Shown here in pieces: positions 26,544 to 35,146 of a stretch of DNA of 64,000 nt. The translations under genes and the position numbers were made by a program. Each line of letters starts with the position of its first letter. Position 1 is the first letter of the stretch. The DNA lies in the NCBI RefSeq assembly GCF_009669325.1, contig NZ_SZWE01000001.1, forward strand, positions 1,989,501 to 2,053,500, written 5' to 3'. This DNA comes from Roseovarius bejariae (GTDB taxonomy: Bacteria; Pseudomonadota; Alphaproteobacteria; Rhodobacterales; Rhodobacteraceae). The notes under the pieces were generated by a model that searched no databases, had not been told where the DNA came from, and worked only from the letters and a program-made list of their open reading frames with translations.

Positions 26544-27775
26544 AAAGCATGGCCCGTGTCCTCTACGTCTCCTACACCGGCCTGCTCGATCCTCTCGGCC
26601 AAAGTCAGGTGCTTCAATATGTCTTGGGCTTGGCGCGAGATCATCGCATCACATTGCTGACCTTCGAGAAACCAGACGCCCTCGCCAACGAGCCAGAACT
26701 CGACGCCCTTGCGGAAAGGTGCCGTGTGGCCGGCATAGATTGGCACCGGCTGACCTATCACAATCGTCCAGGGATACCGGCGACGATCTACGACATCGTC
26801 CTTGGGATACGCAAAGCGACCGCTTTGGCTCGTACCGGCCACATCCAGATTGTCCATACCCGCTCCTATATCGCGGGACTGATTGGACTTGCCGTCAAGC
26901 GCCGTACAGGCGCCCGGTTTATCTTCGACATGCGTGGGTTTTGGCCGGATGAGCGCGTAGATGGTGGGATATGGAAACCCAATTGGCTACGATATCGCGC
27001 GTTCAAGTGGGTCGAACGGCGGCTCTTTCTTGGTGCGGATCATGTCGTCTCGTTGACCCGTGCGGGCGCTCGCGAGATCGAGAAGTTTGACTATCTGCAA
27101 GGCATAGCTCCGCCGATGTCTGTGATTCCAACCTGCACTAATCTCGAGCTTTTCCGCCCGGTGGAGCCAGTTGAGTCGCCCCAAGGAAGCTTCACGCTTG
27201 GCTATGTTGGCTCTGCAGGGAGTTGGTACATGTTTGCGGAAGTGGCGCAGGCCGTGCGCATGCTCTTCGACATGCGCCCGGACGCACGTTTCCTTGTGAT
27301 CAACAAGGGAGATCATGATGCGATCCGCAACTGGTTAAGCGAGGCGGGTGTCGACCTAGAGCGGGTCGAAATCCGGGCCGCGCCCTATTCGGAGGTTTCG
27401 GAACAGATTGCGCGCATGGATGCAGGTATTTTCTTCATTAAGCAGGTTTGGTCGAAGCGGGCATCCAGCCCGACCCGGTTGGGTGAGTTCTTGGCCTGTG
27501 GCAAGCCGGTCCTCGCCAATGGCCAAGTTGGCGACGTTGAGGAAACAATCGTCGAAACAGACACCGGGGTTGCCATCAATGCATTTGACGAACAGACGCA
27601 GCGTGATGCGTTGGTCGACCTCATAGAGCGCACAAAGGAACCAGGCCTCGCCGCCCGGTGCCGGCAAGCCGCCGAAGAACACTTCGCGCTTGAGACGGGT
27701 ATCTTAGATTATAGCAAAGTTTATCGAAATCTTGCAGGAACCGAGAACGAAGTTTCAGTTAGAGGCACGGCTTGA
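26540..27775 (+). CDS. Family 4 glycosyltransferase
   Basis: A 411-residue GT-B enzyme. It begins ARVLYVSYTGLLDPLGQSQV, followed by VHTRSYIAGLIGLAVK and the conserved FIFDMRGFWPDERVDGG block. The donor half has FTLGYVGSAGSWYMF and a C-terminal PTRLGEFLACGKPVLANGQV, where the second Glu of the GT4 motif lies in the GEFL segment. These blocks match GT4 proteins often found in amino-sugar EPS loci. The start is GTG at 26540 overlapping the previous stop; ATG at 26549 is equally possible. The next GT4 gene begins at the stop codon (TGATG), so the order of sugar additions probably mirrors gene order. Confidence 0.88.
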   Translation: MKSMARVLYVSYTGLLDPLGQSQVLQYVLGLARDHRITLLTFEKPDALANEPELDALAERCRVAGIDWHRLTYHNRPGIPATIYDIVLGIRKATALARTGHIQIVHTRSYIAGLIGLAVKRRTGARFIFDMRGFWPDERVDGGIWKPNWLRYRAFKWVERRLFLGADHVVSLTRAGAREIEKFDYLQGIAPPMSVIPTCTNLELFRPVEPVESPQGSFTLGYVGSAGSWYMFAEVAQAVRMLFDMRPDARFLVINKGDHDAIRNWLSEAGVDLERVEIRAAPYSEVSEQIARMDAGIFFIKQVWSKRASSPTRLGEFLACGKPVLANGQVGDVEETIVETDTGVAINAFDEQTQRDALVDLIERTKEPGLAARCRQAAEEHFALETGILDYSKVYRNLAGTENEVSVRGTA

Positions 27776-28878
27776 TGCCAACCCCGCTGAAAGTCTTGTT
27801 TCTCACGCGCTACCCTTACGAGGGCGCAAGCAGTCGCTATCGTGTTTTCCAATATCTTCCACATCTGGAGCGTCTTGGAGTGGCCTGTACGGTGCAGAGT
27901 TTTATGGACAGCCAAATGTATGAGCTCAGTTTCACGCCTGGCCGAACACCCGCAAAATTCGCCGCAACTCTAAAAGCTGTGTTCAGCCGTATCTGGACGC
28001 TCCGGAATTTCAGACAGTACGATATTATCTATATGCAGCGAGAACTCCTGCCCTTTGGTCCTCCAGTTCTTGAACGTCTCATGAAAGCATCCGGCGCATG
28101 TCTGATGTTCGATTATGACGACGCCCTGTTCATCAAGAAGCCCAGCAGATACAGCCGTCTAGCAACGCTGATGCGGTCTCCTCAAAAAGCTCTGAAACTC
28201 TTTCGTCTTTGTGACTGCGTTATTGCGGGAAATGACTGGCTGCGCGATAAAGCTATAGATGCAGGTGGGGTGGCGGTCACCGTGGACGTAGCCGAAGACA
28301 CGGATCGCATTCGCATGCGGCCTTCGCACACCAGTTCCGATGAGATTGTCATTGGGTGGCTGGGCTCGAATTCCACGGTCAAGTACTTGCGCCTGATCGA
28401 GCCTGTTCTGCGAAAGATTTCCGAGCGATATCCGCATGTGCGCTTCGAGATCGTGGGGGGCGGAGAGTTTGATTTACCAGGTTTGCCTGTGACACATACC
28501 AATTGGTCGCTCGACGGCGAACTGGAGGCCCTCAACCGATTTTCGATTGGACTGATGCCGTTGCCGCTCGAAGAGTGGTCTCGTGGGAAGTCGGGTGGCA
28601 AAGCGAGAACTTATATGGCGGCAGGCGTTCCCGCCGTCTGTACGGGTATCGGCTATAATCTAGAGCTCATAAAGCACGGTGAAACGGGCTTTTTGTGCAC
28701 GGTGCATAGTGATTGGGAAAGGGCCCTGTCGGAGCTGATCGAAGACCCGGGTCTTCGTCAGCGCGTAGCGGAGTCCGCGCGGCGCGAAGTTGAGGAGCGA
28801 TTTTCACCAACCAAACAAGCCACCGCGCTTCGGGACGTGTTCGATCAAGTACTTGCTACAAGGGAGGGTGGACAATGA
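27775..28878 (+). CDS. Family 4-like glycosyltransferase
   Basis: A 367-residue GT-B glycosyltransferase. The N-terminal strand reads KVLFLTRYPYEGASSRYRVF, then DIIYMQRELLPFGPP and the acidic FDYDDALFIKKPSRYS. The donor half has IVIGWLGSNSTVKYLRLIEP and GLMPLPLEEWSRGKSGGKA, then YMAAGVPAVCTGIGYN, the usual GT4 sugar-nucleotide region. The FDYDDA feature is common in a subgroup of EPS glycosyltransferases with an unusual acceptor domain. ATG at 27775 shares its first base with the previous stop. The ATP-grasp gene follows through an ATGA overlap. Confidence 0.86.
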   Translation: MPTPLKVLFLTRYPYEGASSRYRVFQYLPHLERLGVACTVQSFMDSQMYELSFTPGRTPAKFAATLKAVFSRIWTLRNFRQYDIIYMQRELLPFGPPVLERLMKASGACLMFDYDDALFIKKPSRYSRLATLMRSPQKALKLFRLCDCVIAGNDWLRDKAIDAGGVAVTVDVAEDTDRIRMRPSHTSSDEIVIGWLGSNSTVKYLRLIEPVLRKISERYPHVRFEIVGGGEFDLPGLPVTHTNWSLDGELEALNRFSIGLMPLPLEEWSRGKSGGKARTYMAAGVPAVCTGIGYNLELIKHGETGFLCTVHSDWERALSELIEDPGLRQRVAESARREVEERFSPTKQATALRDVFDQVLATREGGQ

Positions 28879-30077
28879 ACGCTGTGAATATCCTTCCGCC
28901 CGCGTTTGTTCTTGGGCTCTCACCAACTGGGCTTTACGCCATCAGGGAATTCGGGGTTGAGGGTATACCCGTGATCGGGGTGGCGACGGAGCGACAAGCC
29001 GGGTCTGCCTCTCGATACCTTCAGGATGTCATTCTTGAGCCGGACGAGGACCGTCGCGTGGAAGAGCTTATCCATCGCGCCGGCAGGGAGCACAGAAAGC
29101 CTATACTCATACCGACGTCGGATCAGGATCTGGAGTTCATCATCCGTCATCGACAGCGACTAGCGGGATCATTCGTTTTCCAAGAGTCCTATCGGGATGG
29201 TGTGGCGGCACGCATCCTGACCAAGGCAGACTTTTATCGTCTTTGCGCCGAGCATGGCGTCGACTACCCGAGCCTTTATGAAATCGAGAAGCCCGATATG
29301 CCTTCACTGGCGGGCTCGCTTAACTTTCCCGTCCTGATCAAGCCTAGCAGGATCCATGACATCAAGTCAGAGATGGCTGGGCAAAAAGGCTGGGTTGCAC
29401 AGAATGCAGCAGATTATGCACGCATGATGGAACTGATCCCCGATCATGCGGGAACTTTGCTGGTTCAGGAGATCGTGCCCGGCCCTGAATCCGAGATCAC
29501 ACTGTTCGCGGCCTACTTCGACGAAAAGGGGTGCGCCCACCAATCCTTTACCTGCCGAAAACTTCGGCAATTTCCCCCGGGGTTTGGCTCAGCCTCACTG
29601 GTCATCAGCGAGGACGAGCCAGAGACACGTGAGATCGCTGAGAATTTCCTTCGAGAAATTGGGTTTCGGGGAATTGCGGCGGCAGAATTTAAAAGAGACC
29701 CCAGGACTGGCAAAAGGAAGATCATAGAAATCAATCCGCGCCCGTCACTTTGGTTTTCAGCCTCTACAGCCGCGGGAAAGAGCGTTGCTCTGGCCGCCTA
29801 TCGAGACCTCACGGGCGTTGGCCCCCTGCCTGAAGACCGCGAACAGAGGAATGGAGTTGTCTGGCGTTATGCACTCAAGGATTTTTACTCGGCGACGTTT
29901 TATCGCTTAAAAAACGACTTCGTCCTCCCGCCACCCAAAATCGCTGCCGCCAGACATGCTAGTAAACGAGTGTCGGCGGTCGGGGTGCCGGGTGACCGCG
30001 CGCCTGCTTGGGCCGAGTTGAAGAGCTATCTGCGCAAAGGACTTCGGCGTCTGCTTCCGCGAAAGCGCAATAAGTGA
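28875..30077 (+). CDS. ATP-grasp domain carboxylate ligase
   Basis: A 400-residue protein of the ATP-grasp fold, resembling carboxylate-amine ligases of the CarB/PurK-like group. An N-terminal pre-ATP-grasp domain (FVLGLSPTGLYAIREFGVEG) is followed by the ATP-binding region: FPVLIKPSRIHDI with the conserved Lys, LLVQEIVPGPESEITLFAAY, then AAAEFKRDPRTGKRKIIEIN with the metal-binding Glu and Asn. The C-terminal tail is very basic (KSYLRKGLRRLLPRKRNK). In a polysaccharide locus such ligases can attach an amino acid to a uronic acid or amino sugar through an amide bond. Overlap with the glycosyltransferase gene and closeness to the deacetylase gene support a role in modification. Substrate unknown. 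Confidence 0.82.
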   Translation: MNAVNILPPAFVLGLSPTGLYAIREFGVEGIPVIGVATERQAGSASRYLQDVILEPDEDRRVEELIHRAGREHRKPILIPTSDQDLEFIIRHRQRLAGSFVFQESYRDGVAARILTKADFYRLCAEHGVDYPSLYEIEKPDMPSLAGSLNFPVLIKPSRIHDIKSEMAGQKGWVAQNAADYARMMELIPDHAGTLLVQEIVPGPESEITLFAAYFDEKGCAHQSFTCRKLRQFPPGFGSASLVISEDEPETREIAENFLREIGFRGIAAAEFKRDPRTGKRKIIEINPRPSLWFSASTAAGKSVALAAYRDLTGVGPLPEDREQRNGVVWRYALKDFYSATFYRLKNDFVLPPPKIAAARHASKRVSAVGVPGDRAPAWAELKSYLRKGLRRLLPRKRNK

Positions 30078-30093
30078 AAGGTCCAGGTTTAAA

Positions 30094-31083
30094 GTGACCG
30101 GCAAGTTTATCGTTTCCTTGGATTTCGAACTCATGTGGGGTGTCCGCTACCATATGGGCAGGGATGACTACGGTGATGCTGTACTCGGAGGGCGGCAAGC
30201 GATCCCGGAAATTCTGAAGCTTTTTTCGCAGTATGGGGTACATGCAACTTGGGCGACTGTCGGCCTGCTTTTTGCTCGCACGCGCAAGGAAATGCTCGAC
30301 TACATACCGGATGACCTGCCGAAATACACAAACGCATCGCTTTCAAACTATGAAGCGATCCAAGGCGACATCGGAGAAAATGAGAAAGAAGACCCCTATC
30401 ATTTTGGGAGATCACTTCTTGACCTTGTGGCGGAAACACCGGGCCAGGAGGTCGCAACGCACACATTCTCGCACTTCTATTGTCTGGAGGACGGACAAAC
30501 ACTGAGCGCCTTCAAGGCTGACATCCAGTCCGCAAAAGCGATTGCGAAAAGTGCTGGTCATGAGTTGAAGAGTATCGTCTTTCCGCGAAATCAGTATCAT
30601 GACGATCACGTGGAAATTTGCGTGGCAGAAGGCATCACCACCTTTCGCGGGCAACCGGACGTGTTTGCGTACCGAACCATGGCCAATCGTGACGTGACCC
30701 CACTTGTTCGCGGTGTGCGCCTGTTGGATAGCATCATGCCCGTTGTCCCCCGGACTGATCCGCGTCGGCCCAAACAATGTGCTGGGGCAACCGACGTAAA
30801 AGCCTCTCGTTTCTTGAGGCCTTGGCGGTCTTCCTTGCCCGCATATTCGACCTTGCACCTAAACCGTATTCGCTCTGAGATGAGAACTGCCGCACAGCAA
30901 GGACGCCAGTTTCATCTTTGGTGGCATCCTCACAATTTTGGCCGAAATGCCCGGGAAAATCTCATGCAACTCGAAAAAGTACTCGAAGAGTATGCACGAT
31001 TAAGATTATCCCACGGCATGGAAAGCGTGACCATGTCGGACGCTGCGCGTGAAACGCAGCTCGTTAGGGGTGCCAATTGTTAG
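30094..31083 (+). CDS. Polysaccharide deacetylase family protein (NodB-like)
   Basis: A 329-residue NodB-fold protein. The first metal and catalytic motif is SLDFELMWGVR, a D-x-E variant of the family TFDDG motif. The second is VATHTFSHFYC with the HxxxH zinc pair. FPRNQYHDDHV comes in the middle, and the substrate motif LWWHPHNF lies near the C-terminus. It belongs to the atypical deacetylase group seen in EPS loci, and it has no signal peptide, so it would act on a cytoplasmic precursor. It would remove an acetyl group to leave a free amine, which the preceding ATP-grasp ligase could then acylate with an amino acid. GTG at 30094 starts it; the polymerase gene overlaps its end by seven bases. 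Confidence 0.85.
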   Translation: MTGKFIVSLDFELMWGVRYHMGRDDYGDAVLGGRQAIPEILKLFSQYGVHATWATVGLLFARTRKEMLDYIPDDLPKYTNASLSNYEAIQGDIGENEKEDPYHFGRSLLDLVAETPGQEVATHTFSHFYCLEDGQTLSAFKADIQSAKAIAKSAGHELKSIVFPRNQYHDDHVEICVAEGITTFRGQPDVFAYRTMANRDVTPLVRGVRLLDSIMPVVPRTDPRRPKQCAGATDVKASRFLRPWRSSLPAYSTLHLNRIRSEMRTAAQQGRQFHLWWHPHNFGRNARENLMQLEKVLEEYARLRLSHGMESVTMSDAARETQLVRGANC

Positions 31084-32123
31084 TTTATCTTGGCGTGTTT
31101 TTCGTGCTGGCCTTAGCTGCCCTGAACATTCAAGGACGAGGTCAGAAAACTGTTCTCATAATGTTTGCACTATTCCTCCTTTGGTTCATGGGCGCGCGGA
31201 ATGAGGTTGGGTGTGATTGGTGGGGATATCTTCATCGGTTTCGTATAACGCAGCTGGATCAGTCGCTGAGCGCCTTGATCAAAGATTTTGATGAACCGGG
31301 TTTCTGGCTCATGACAAAATTCGTTCGTGAAAATGATTTGTCTTACATGTGGCTGAATATGTTTGCCTCGGCGATCATAGTCAGCTGTATCGTGATATTC
31401 TGCCGCGCCCACCGGGATAGCCTGATGATCCTTGCGCTGCTTTTCCCAGTGGTGATCGTCCAACTTTCAATGTCCGGTATCCGGCAGGGTCTTGCCACGG
31501 GATTTCTTATGGTGGCGTCTGTGGCCTGGATGCGTGGCTCAAAACTCTGGACCGCTATCTGGATCGCCCTTGGAGCACAATTCCACACGAGTATAATCAT
31601 GTTTCTGCCGATTGCTGCATTGGCAGGACGCAAGGTCACTACGGCATGGCTTTTTGGCTCTGCCGTTATCCTTGGACCTTTGGCCGTGGTACTTTTGGGG
31701 GATCGCTTCGAGACTTATAGTGACAGGTATCTTGACAACAGTGACATCACGTCCGGTGGAGCACTTATTCGGTACGTTCTCCTATTAATCCCCGCGATCT
31801 TCTTTCTGAAATATCGAACGAGATTGCAGAGCGCCTTCCCTGAGTCTTTCGAGCTCATGCGTTTGACGACAGCCATCACGTTTTCGTTGATCCCTGTAGC
31901 AATCTTTTCATCTATTCTTTTGCACCGAGTGATCTACTACGTCATGCCTTTAAGTATCGTGACTTTTGTCGCACTCGCACGTGTCGCGTTTCCCAGATTG
32001 AACAGGGGGTTTGTTTTTGCGCTGCCCGTTTTGGTTTACGGCTCCTATCAGGCCTTGTGGTTTCTCAGCTCGCGGCACGCCAATATCTGCTATCTTCCCT
32101 ATAAGAACTTTTGGGGCTTTTAG
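31077..32123 (+). CDS. EpsG/Wzy-type polysaccharide polymerase-like membrane protein
   Basis: A 348-residue polytopic inner-membrane protein with about nine or ten hydrophobic helices, starting LVYLGVFFVLALAAL. It has the EpsG-like family hallmark in the first loop (MGARNEVGCDWWGYLHRFRI), then EPGFWLMTKFVRE and SGIRQGLATGFLMVASVAWM. The last is the positively charged periplasmic-loop region typical of Wzy/EpsG polymerases. Such proteins link repeat units flipped across the membrane. The start TTG at 31077 overlaps the deacetylase end. It is the only polymerase candidate in the locus and marks the end of the first transcription block. Confidence 0.82.
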   Translation: MLVYLGVFFVLALAALNIQGRGQKTVLIMFALFLLWFMGARNEVGCDWWGYLHRFRITQLDQSLSALIKDFDEPGFWLMTKFVRENDLSYMWLNMFASAIIVSCIVIFCRAHRDSLMILALLFPVVIVQLSMSGIRQGLATGFLMVASVAWMRGSKLWTAIWIALGAQFHTSIIMFLPIAALAGRKVTTAWLFGSAVILGPLAVVLLGDRFETYSDRYLDNSDITSGGALIRYVLLLIPAIFFLKYRTRLQSAFPESFELMRLTTAITFSLIPVAIFSSILLHRVIYYVMPLSIVTFVALARVAFPRLNRGFVFALPVLVYGSYQALWFLSSRHANICYLPYKNFWGF

Positions 32124-32270
32124 GTGATAGTCGGCTGCTGGAATATAGACATGTTATGGCGTATGCGCCTTATCGCTTGTAGAGACTGCGGACCAGAAAT
32201 GCTCAATATTCGGGAATTTACATATATTTCGGATCGGGCATAACGCCTGCCTTTCGATCAAAACCGCCTC

Positions 32271-33089
32271 ATGGACACAGTTTTCTTTGTTTTCTCCAAG
32301 ATTGTCTGGGCGCTGCTGCGGCCCGAGACGCTATTTCTATTGGTGCTTTTTTTGTCATGGGGTCTGACTTGGCTGGGTCGAAATAGCGCTGCAAAAAGAA
32401 CTCTGGGTCTGACGGTCAGTGGGTTAGTGCTTGTCGCAGTGTTTCCGTTAGCTGACCTTCTAATGGGACCTCTGGAACGTCGGTTTGTTGTACAGCCGAC
32501 AGTCCAAAATGTGTCTCGCATCATTGTGCTGGGAGGTTCGGAAGTTCCGGATTTGACCCTCGCCTGGAACCAAGCTCAAATCAACGAAGCCGGAGAACGC
32601 TACTTGGCCGGCATTTCTCTCGCAAATCGCTTTCCTGAAGCTGACCTTGTGTTCTCAGGGGGCAGCGGTGCACTTGTTTCCTCAGAGCTCCGCGAAGCCG
32701 GTATTGCTGAGATGATTTTCCTGAGTGCAGGGATCGCTCTTGACCGACTTTATATCGAAAGCGCCTCTCGCAACACCGCGGAAAACGCCCGCAACACGCT
32801 CACGCTTTTTCAGGATGTCCCACAGGGGCAGATCTTGTTGGTGACCAGCGCTGCGCATATGCCACGGGCCATTGCAAGTTTCTGTACCGCCGGTTGGCAA
32901 AATCTTGTCGCTTGGCCCGTGGACTTTCGAAGTGGTGCATTCTGGGACCGTGTGGGCTGGAACCTTGCGGGCAATTTGGAAGATCTCAACAAAGGGGCCA
33001 AAGAATGGATTGGGCTTTTAGCCTATCGCTGGACCGGTCGAATTTCAGCAGGTTTTGAGCAGGGCTGCGGGCAGGAAACATTGGAATAG
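32271..33089 (+). CDS. YdcF/ElyC-family membrane protein (DUF218)
   Basis: A 272-residue protein with two N-terminal membrane helices (VFSKIVWALLRPETLFLLVL and LGLTVSGLVLVAVFPLADLL), then a DUF218 domain facing the periplasm. That domain has IIVLGGSEVPDL, DLVFSGGSGALVSSELREAG and ESASRNTAENARNTL, the signature of SanA/YdcF/ElyC proteins. ElyC in E. coli affects lipid-carrier use in envelope synthesis. A role in recycling or use of undecaprenyl phosphate during EPS assembly is plausible but not shown by the sequence. A second, diverged member is encoded at 49206 on the other strand. About 220 bases separate it from the arabinose operon. Confidence 0.83.
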   Translation: MDTVFFVFSKIVWALLRPETLFLLVLFLSWGLTWLGRNSAAKRTLGLTVSGLVLVAVFPLADLLMGPLERRFVVQPTVQNVSRIIVLGGSEVPDLTLAWNQAQINEAGERYLAGISLANRFPEADLVFSGGSGALVSSELREAGIAEMIFLSAGIALDRLYIESASRNTAENARNTLTLFQDVPQGQILLVTSAAHMPRAIASFCTAGWQNLVAWPVDFRSGAFWDRVGWNLAGNLEDLNKGAKEWIGLLAYRWTGRISAGFEQGCGQETLE

Positions 33090-33308
33090 GTCCATTTCTG
33101 GTAAATTCGAGCCGTATGTTAGCCTGACAGTTCTAAAGATAGTTGGTGGCGAACGCTCATTCATGCCTTTGAAGATCGGTGGCGCCAAGGGAATTTGGGA
33201 TCCTTCGAACACTCGAAGTAGCATGTATGGCGTCCTATAATTTTTCACGACGCTTGCGCTAATAAAAATATCTGAGACACATGTATAAGTGGCCTCGAGA
33301 GTCTTTGA

Positions 33309-34727
33309 ATGAAAAAAATGCTTATTGTTGATTTAGATGGCACTTTGCTCAAATCGGATATACTGCATGAAAGCTTCTGGTCCGCTTTCGGTAAGGATTG
33401 GCGTAGTCCGTTTCTCGCAGCAGTTGCTCTCAGTCAGGGCAAAGCGGCTTTGAAAGCCTATCTCGGCTCAGAAGCTACTATTGATGTAAGCACGTTGCCA
33501 TATGACGATGAGGTTCTTGCTTATATCCGTGCTTTTCGTAAAAACGGTGGGCGAGTGGCGCTGGTGACGGCGTCCCATCAAACGCTCGCAGAGAATATTG
33601 CCGAACACCTGCAGATTTTTGATGAAGTGCATGGTTCAGACGGCGCGCATAATCTCAAAGGGGCGAACAAAGCAGAGTTCTTATTAGAACGATTTGGAGA
33701 CGAGGCATTCTGTTATATGGGCGATGCGCATGCTGACCTGCCTGTCTGGCAAGCATCCCAAAAGATAGTAACGGTAAATGCGCCGTCGTCCTTGCGTCAA
33801 AAAGCCGAAGCTTTCGGCAAACCCATCGAGCACTTGGCAACGACATCAAGATCGATAAGCTCTTACATCAAGGCGCTGCGCCCGCATCAATGGCTTAAGA
33901 ACATTCTGATATTCCTACCGATGCTTGCCGCGCATCAATTTGACACAGCGACCTTACTGAGCAGTATGCTGGCATTTCTTGCCTTCAGCCTTGTCGCCTC
34001 CAGCGTTTATGTTCTGAACGATCTGCTGGACCTGAATGCAGACAGAGCGCACCCCAGAAAACGCCTGCGCCCTTTCGCGTCAGGAGCTGTACCCATTGCA
34101 CATGGTAGCATCGTGGCTCCAGCGTTGCTTTTAGGGGGTGCGCTTATTGCAGCCTTCTTGGGTTGGGCATTTTTGCTGGTATTGGGTGTTTATTTCGCAC
34201 TGACAACAGCCTATTCGCTCACACTGAAATGTCAGGTTGTCCTAGATATATGTATATTGGCAGGGCTCTATACCATCCGCATCATCGCCGGGGGTTTTGC
34301 CACGGGCGTTGAACTTTCGGTTTGGATGCTAGCCTTTTCGATTTTCTTTTTCTTGTCGCTGGCAGCCGTGAAGAGACAAGCCGAACTTGTTGATATGGCA
34401 GAGCAGGGCACGTTAAAGGCGAAAGGGCGCGGCTATCATGTGGAAGACTTGCCAATCATCAGCATGATTGGCTTGACGGCTGGCTATATCTCCGTGTTGG
34501 TGATGGCGCTTTATGTGAATTCACCAGCCGTACAGCAACTCTATGTCTTCCCTTATGCACTTTGGGGCATCTGCGGGGTGCTGCTCTACTGGCTGACAAG
34601 GATAGTTCTGATTACCCATCGTGGTGCCATGCATGATGACCCGGTGCTCTTCGCTTTAAAAGACAGGGTGAGCCAAATCTGTTTTGTCCTTATGCTTGCC
34701 TTTGCAGCTACGGGAGCTTCGTTGTGA
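33309..34727 (+). CDS. HAD-UbiA fusion: decaprenyl-phosphate phosphoribosyltransferase and phosphatase
   Basis: A 472-residue fusion. The first 190 residues form a HAD hydrolase: motif I is LIVDLDGTLLKSD, then VALVTASHQTLAENI and CYMGDAHADLPVWQ. The rest is a UbiA-type prenyltransferase with about eight membrane helices, carrying NDLLDLNADRAHPRKRLRPF with the Asp-rich Mg2+ site and AYSLTLKCQVVLDICILAGL. In mycobacteria the UbiA enzyme Rv3806c joins phosphoribosyl diphosphate to decaprenyl phosphate. Here the HAD half would remove the 5-phosphate, giving polyprenyl-phosphoryl ribose. NoeC of Azorhizobium has the same architecture. It starts a run of five genes linked by four-base overlaps. Confidence 0.88.
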   Translation: MKKMLIVDLDGTLLKSDILHESFWSAFGKDWRSPFLAAVALSQGKAALKAYLGSEATIDVSTLPYDDEVLAYIRAFRKNGGRVALVTASHQTLAENIAEHLQIFDEVHGSDGAHNLKGANKAEFLLERFGDEAFCYMGDAHADLPVWQASQKIVTVNAPSSLRQKAEAFGKPIEHLATTSRSISSYIKALRPHQWLKNILIFLPMLAAHQFDTATLLSSMLAFLAFSLVASSVYVLNDLLDLNADRAHPRKRLRPFASGAVPIAHGSIVAPALLLGGALIAAFLGWAFLLVLGVYFALTTAYSLTLKCQVVLDICILAGLYTIRIIAGGFATGVELSVWMLAFSIFFFLSLAAVKRQAELVDMAEQGTLKAKGRGYHVEDLPIISMIGLTAGYISVLVMALYVNSPAVQQLYVFPYALWGICGVLLYWLTRIVLITHRGAMHDDPVLFALKDRVSQICFVLMLAFAATGASL

Positions 34728-35146
34728 CTTTACACACCTTGGTTCTGCGCTATTCGTTCTTTTCTGTCTTTGCGACACTTGCCAATCTTTCTACGCAGCG
34801 ACTGGTGCTCTTCTTGGGAGACAGCGGCACCCTCTTCGCGTTGGCGGTTGGTGTGGGTACATTGGTTGGGTTAGTACTCAAATACGTTTTGGATAAACGC
34901 TGGATATTTGACGATATGAGCGCCGGCGTCAAAGCGCATGGCAAAAAATTCTCCCTCTACAGTGCTATGGGCATTGTAACGACAGCGATTTTTTGGGGTA
35001 CTGAAACCGCGTTTTGGCTTGTCTGGCAAACAGATATGATGCGTGAGCTTGGAGCCATTATCGGGCTCAGCATTGGATATGTCGCAAAATACAACTTGGA
35101 CCGCCGCTTTGTGTTTACTGACGCACGATTGGCACAAGCTCAATGA
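34724..35146 (+). CDS. GtrA-like membrane protein
   Basis: A 140-residue protein with four hydrophobic helices. It starts VLRYSFFSVFATLANLSTQR, then GVGTLVGLVLKYVLDKRWIF and FFWGTETAFWLV, and ends GYVAKYNLDRRFVF. The repeated K/N-Y-x-L-D-x-R-W/F-x-F pattern after helices two and four is diagnostic of GtrA/DPMS3-type proteins. They are thought to flip or stabilise polyprenyl-phosphate-linked monosaccharides. Lying between the ribosyl-transferase and DprE1 genes, it probably moves polyprenyl-phosphoryl-arabinose across the membrane. It starts with GTG in a GTGA overlap with the previous gene. Confidence 0.86.
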   Translation: MTLHTLVLRYSFFSVFATLANLSTQRLVLFLGDSGTLFALAVGVGTLVGLVLKYVLDKRWIFDDMSAGVKAHGKKFSLYSAMGIVTTAIFWGTETAFWLVWQTDMMRELGAIIGLSIGYVAKYNLDRRFVFTDARLAQAQ

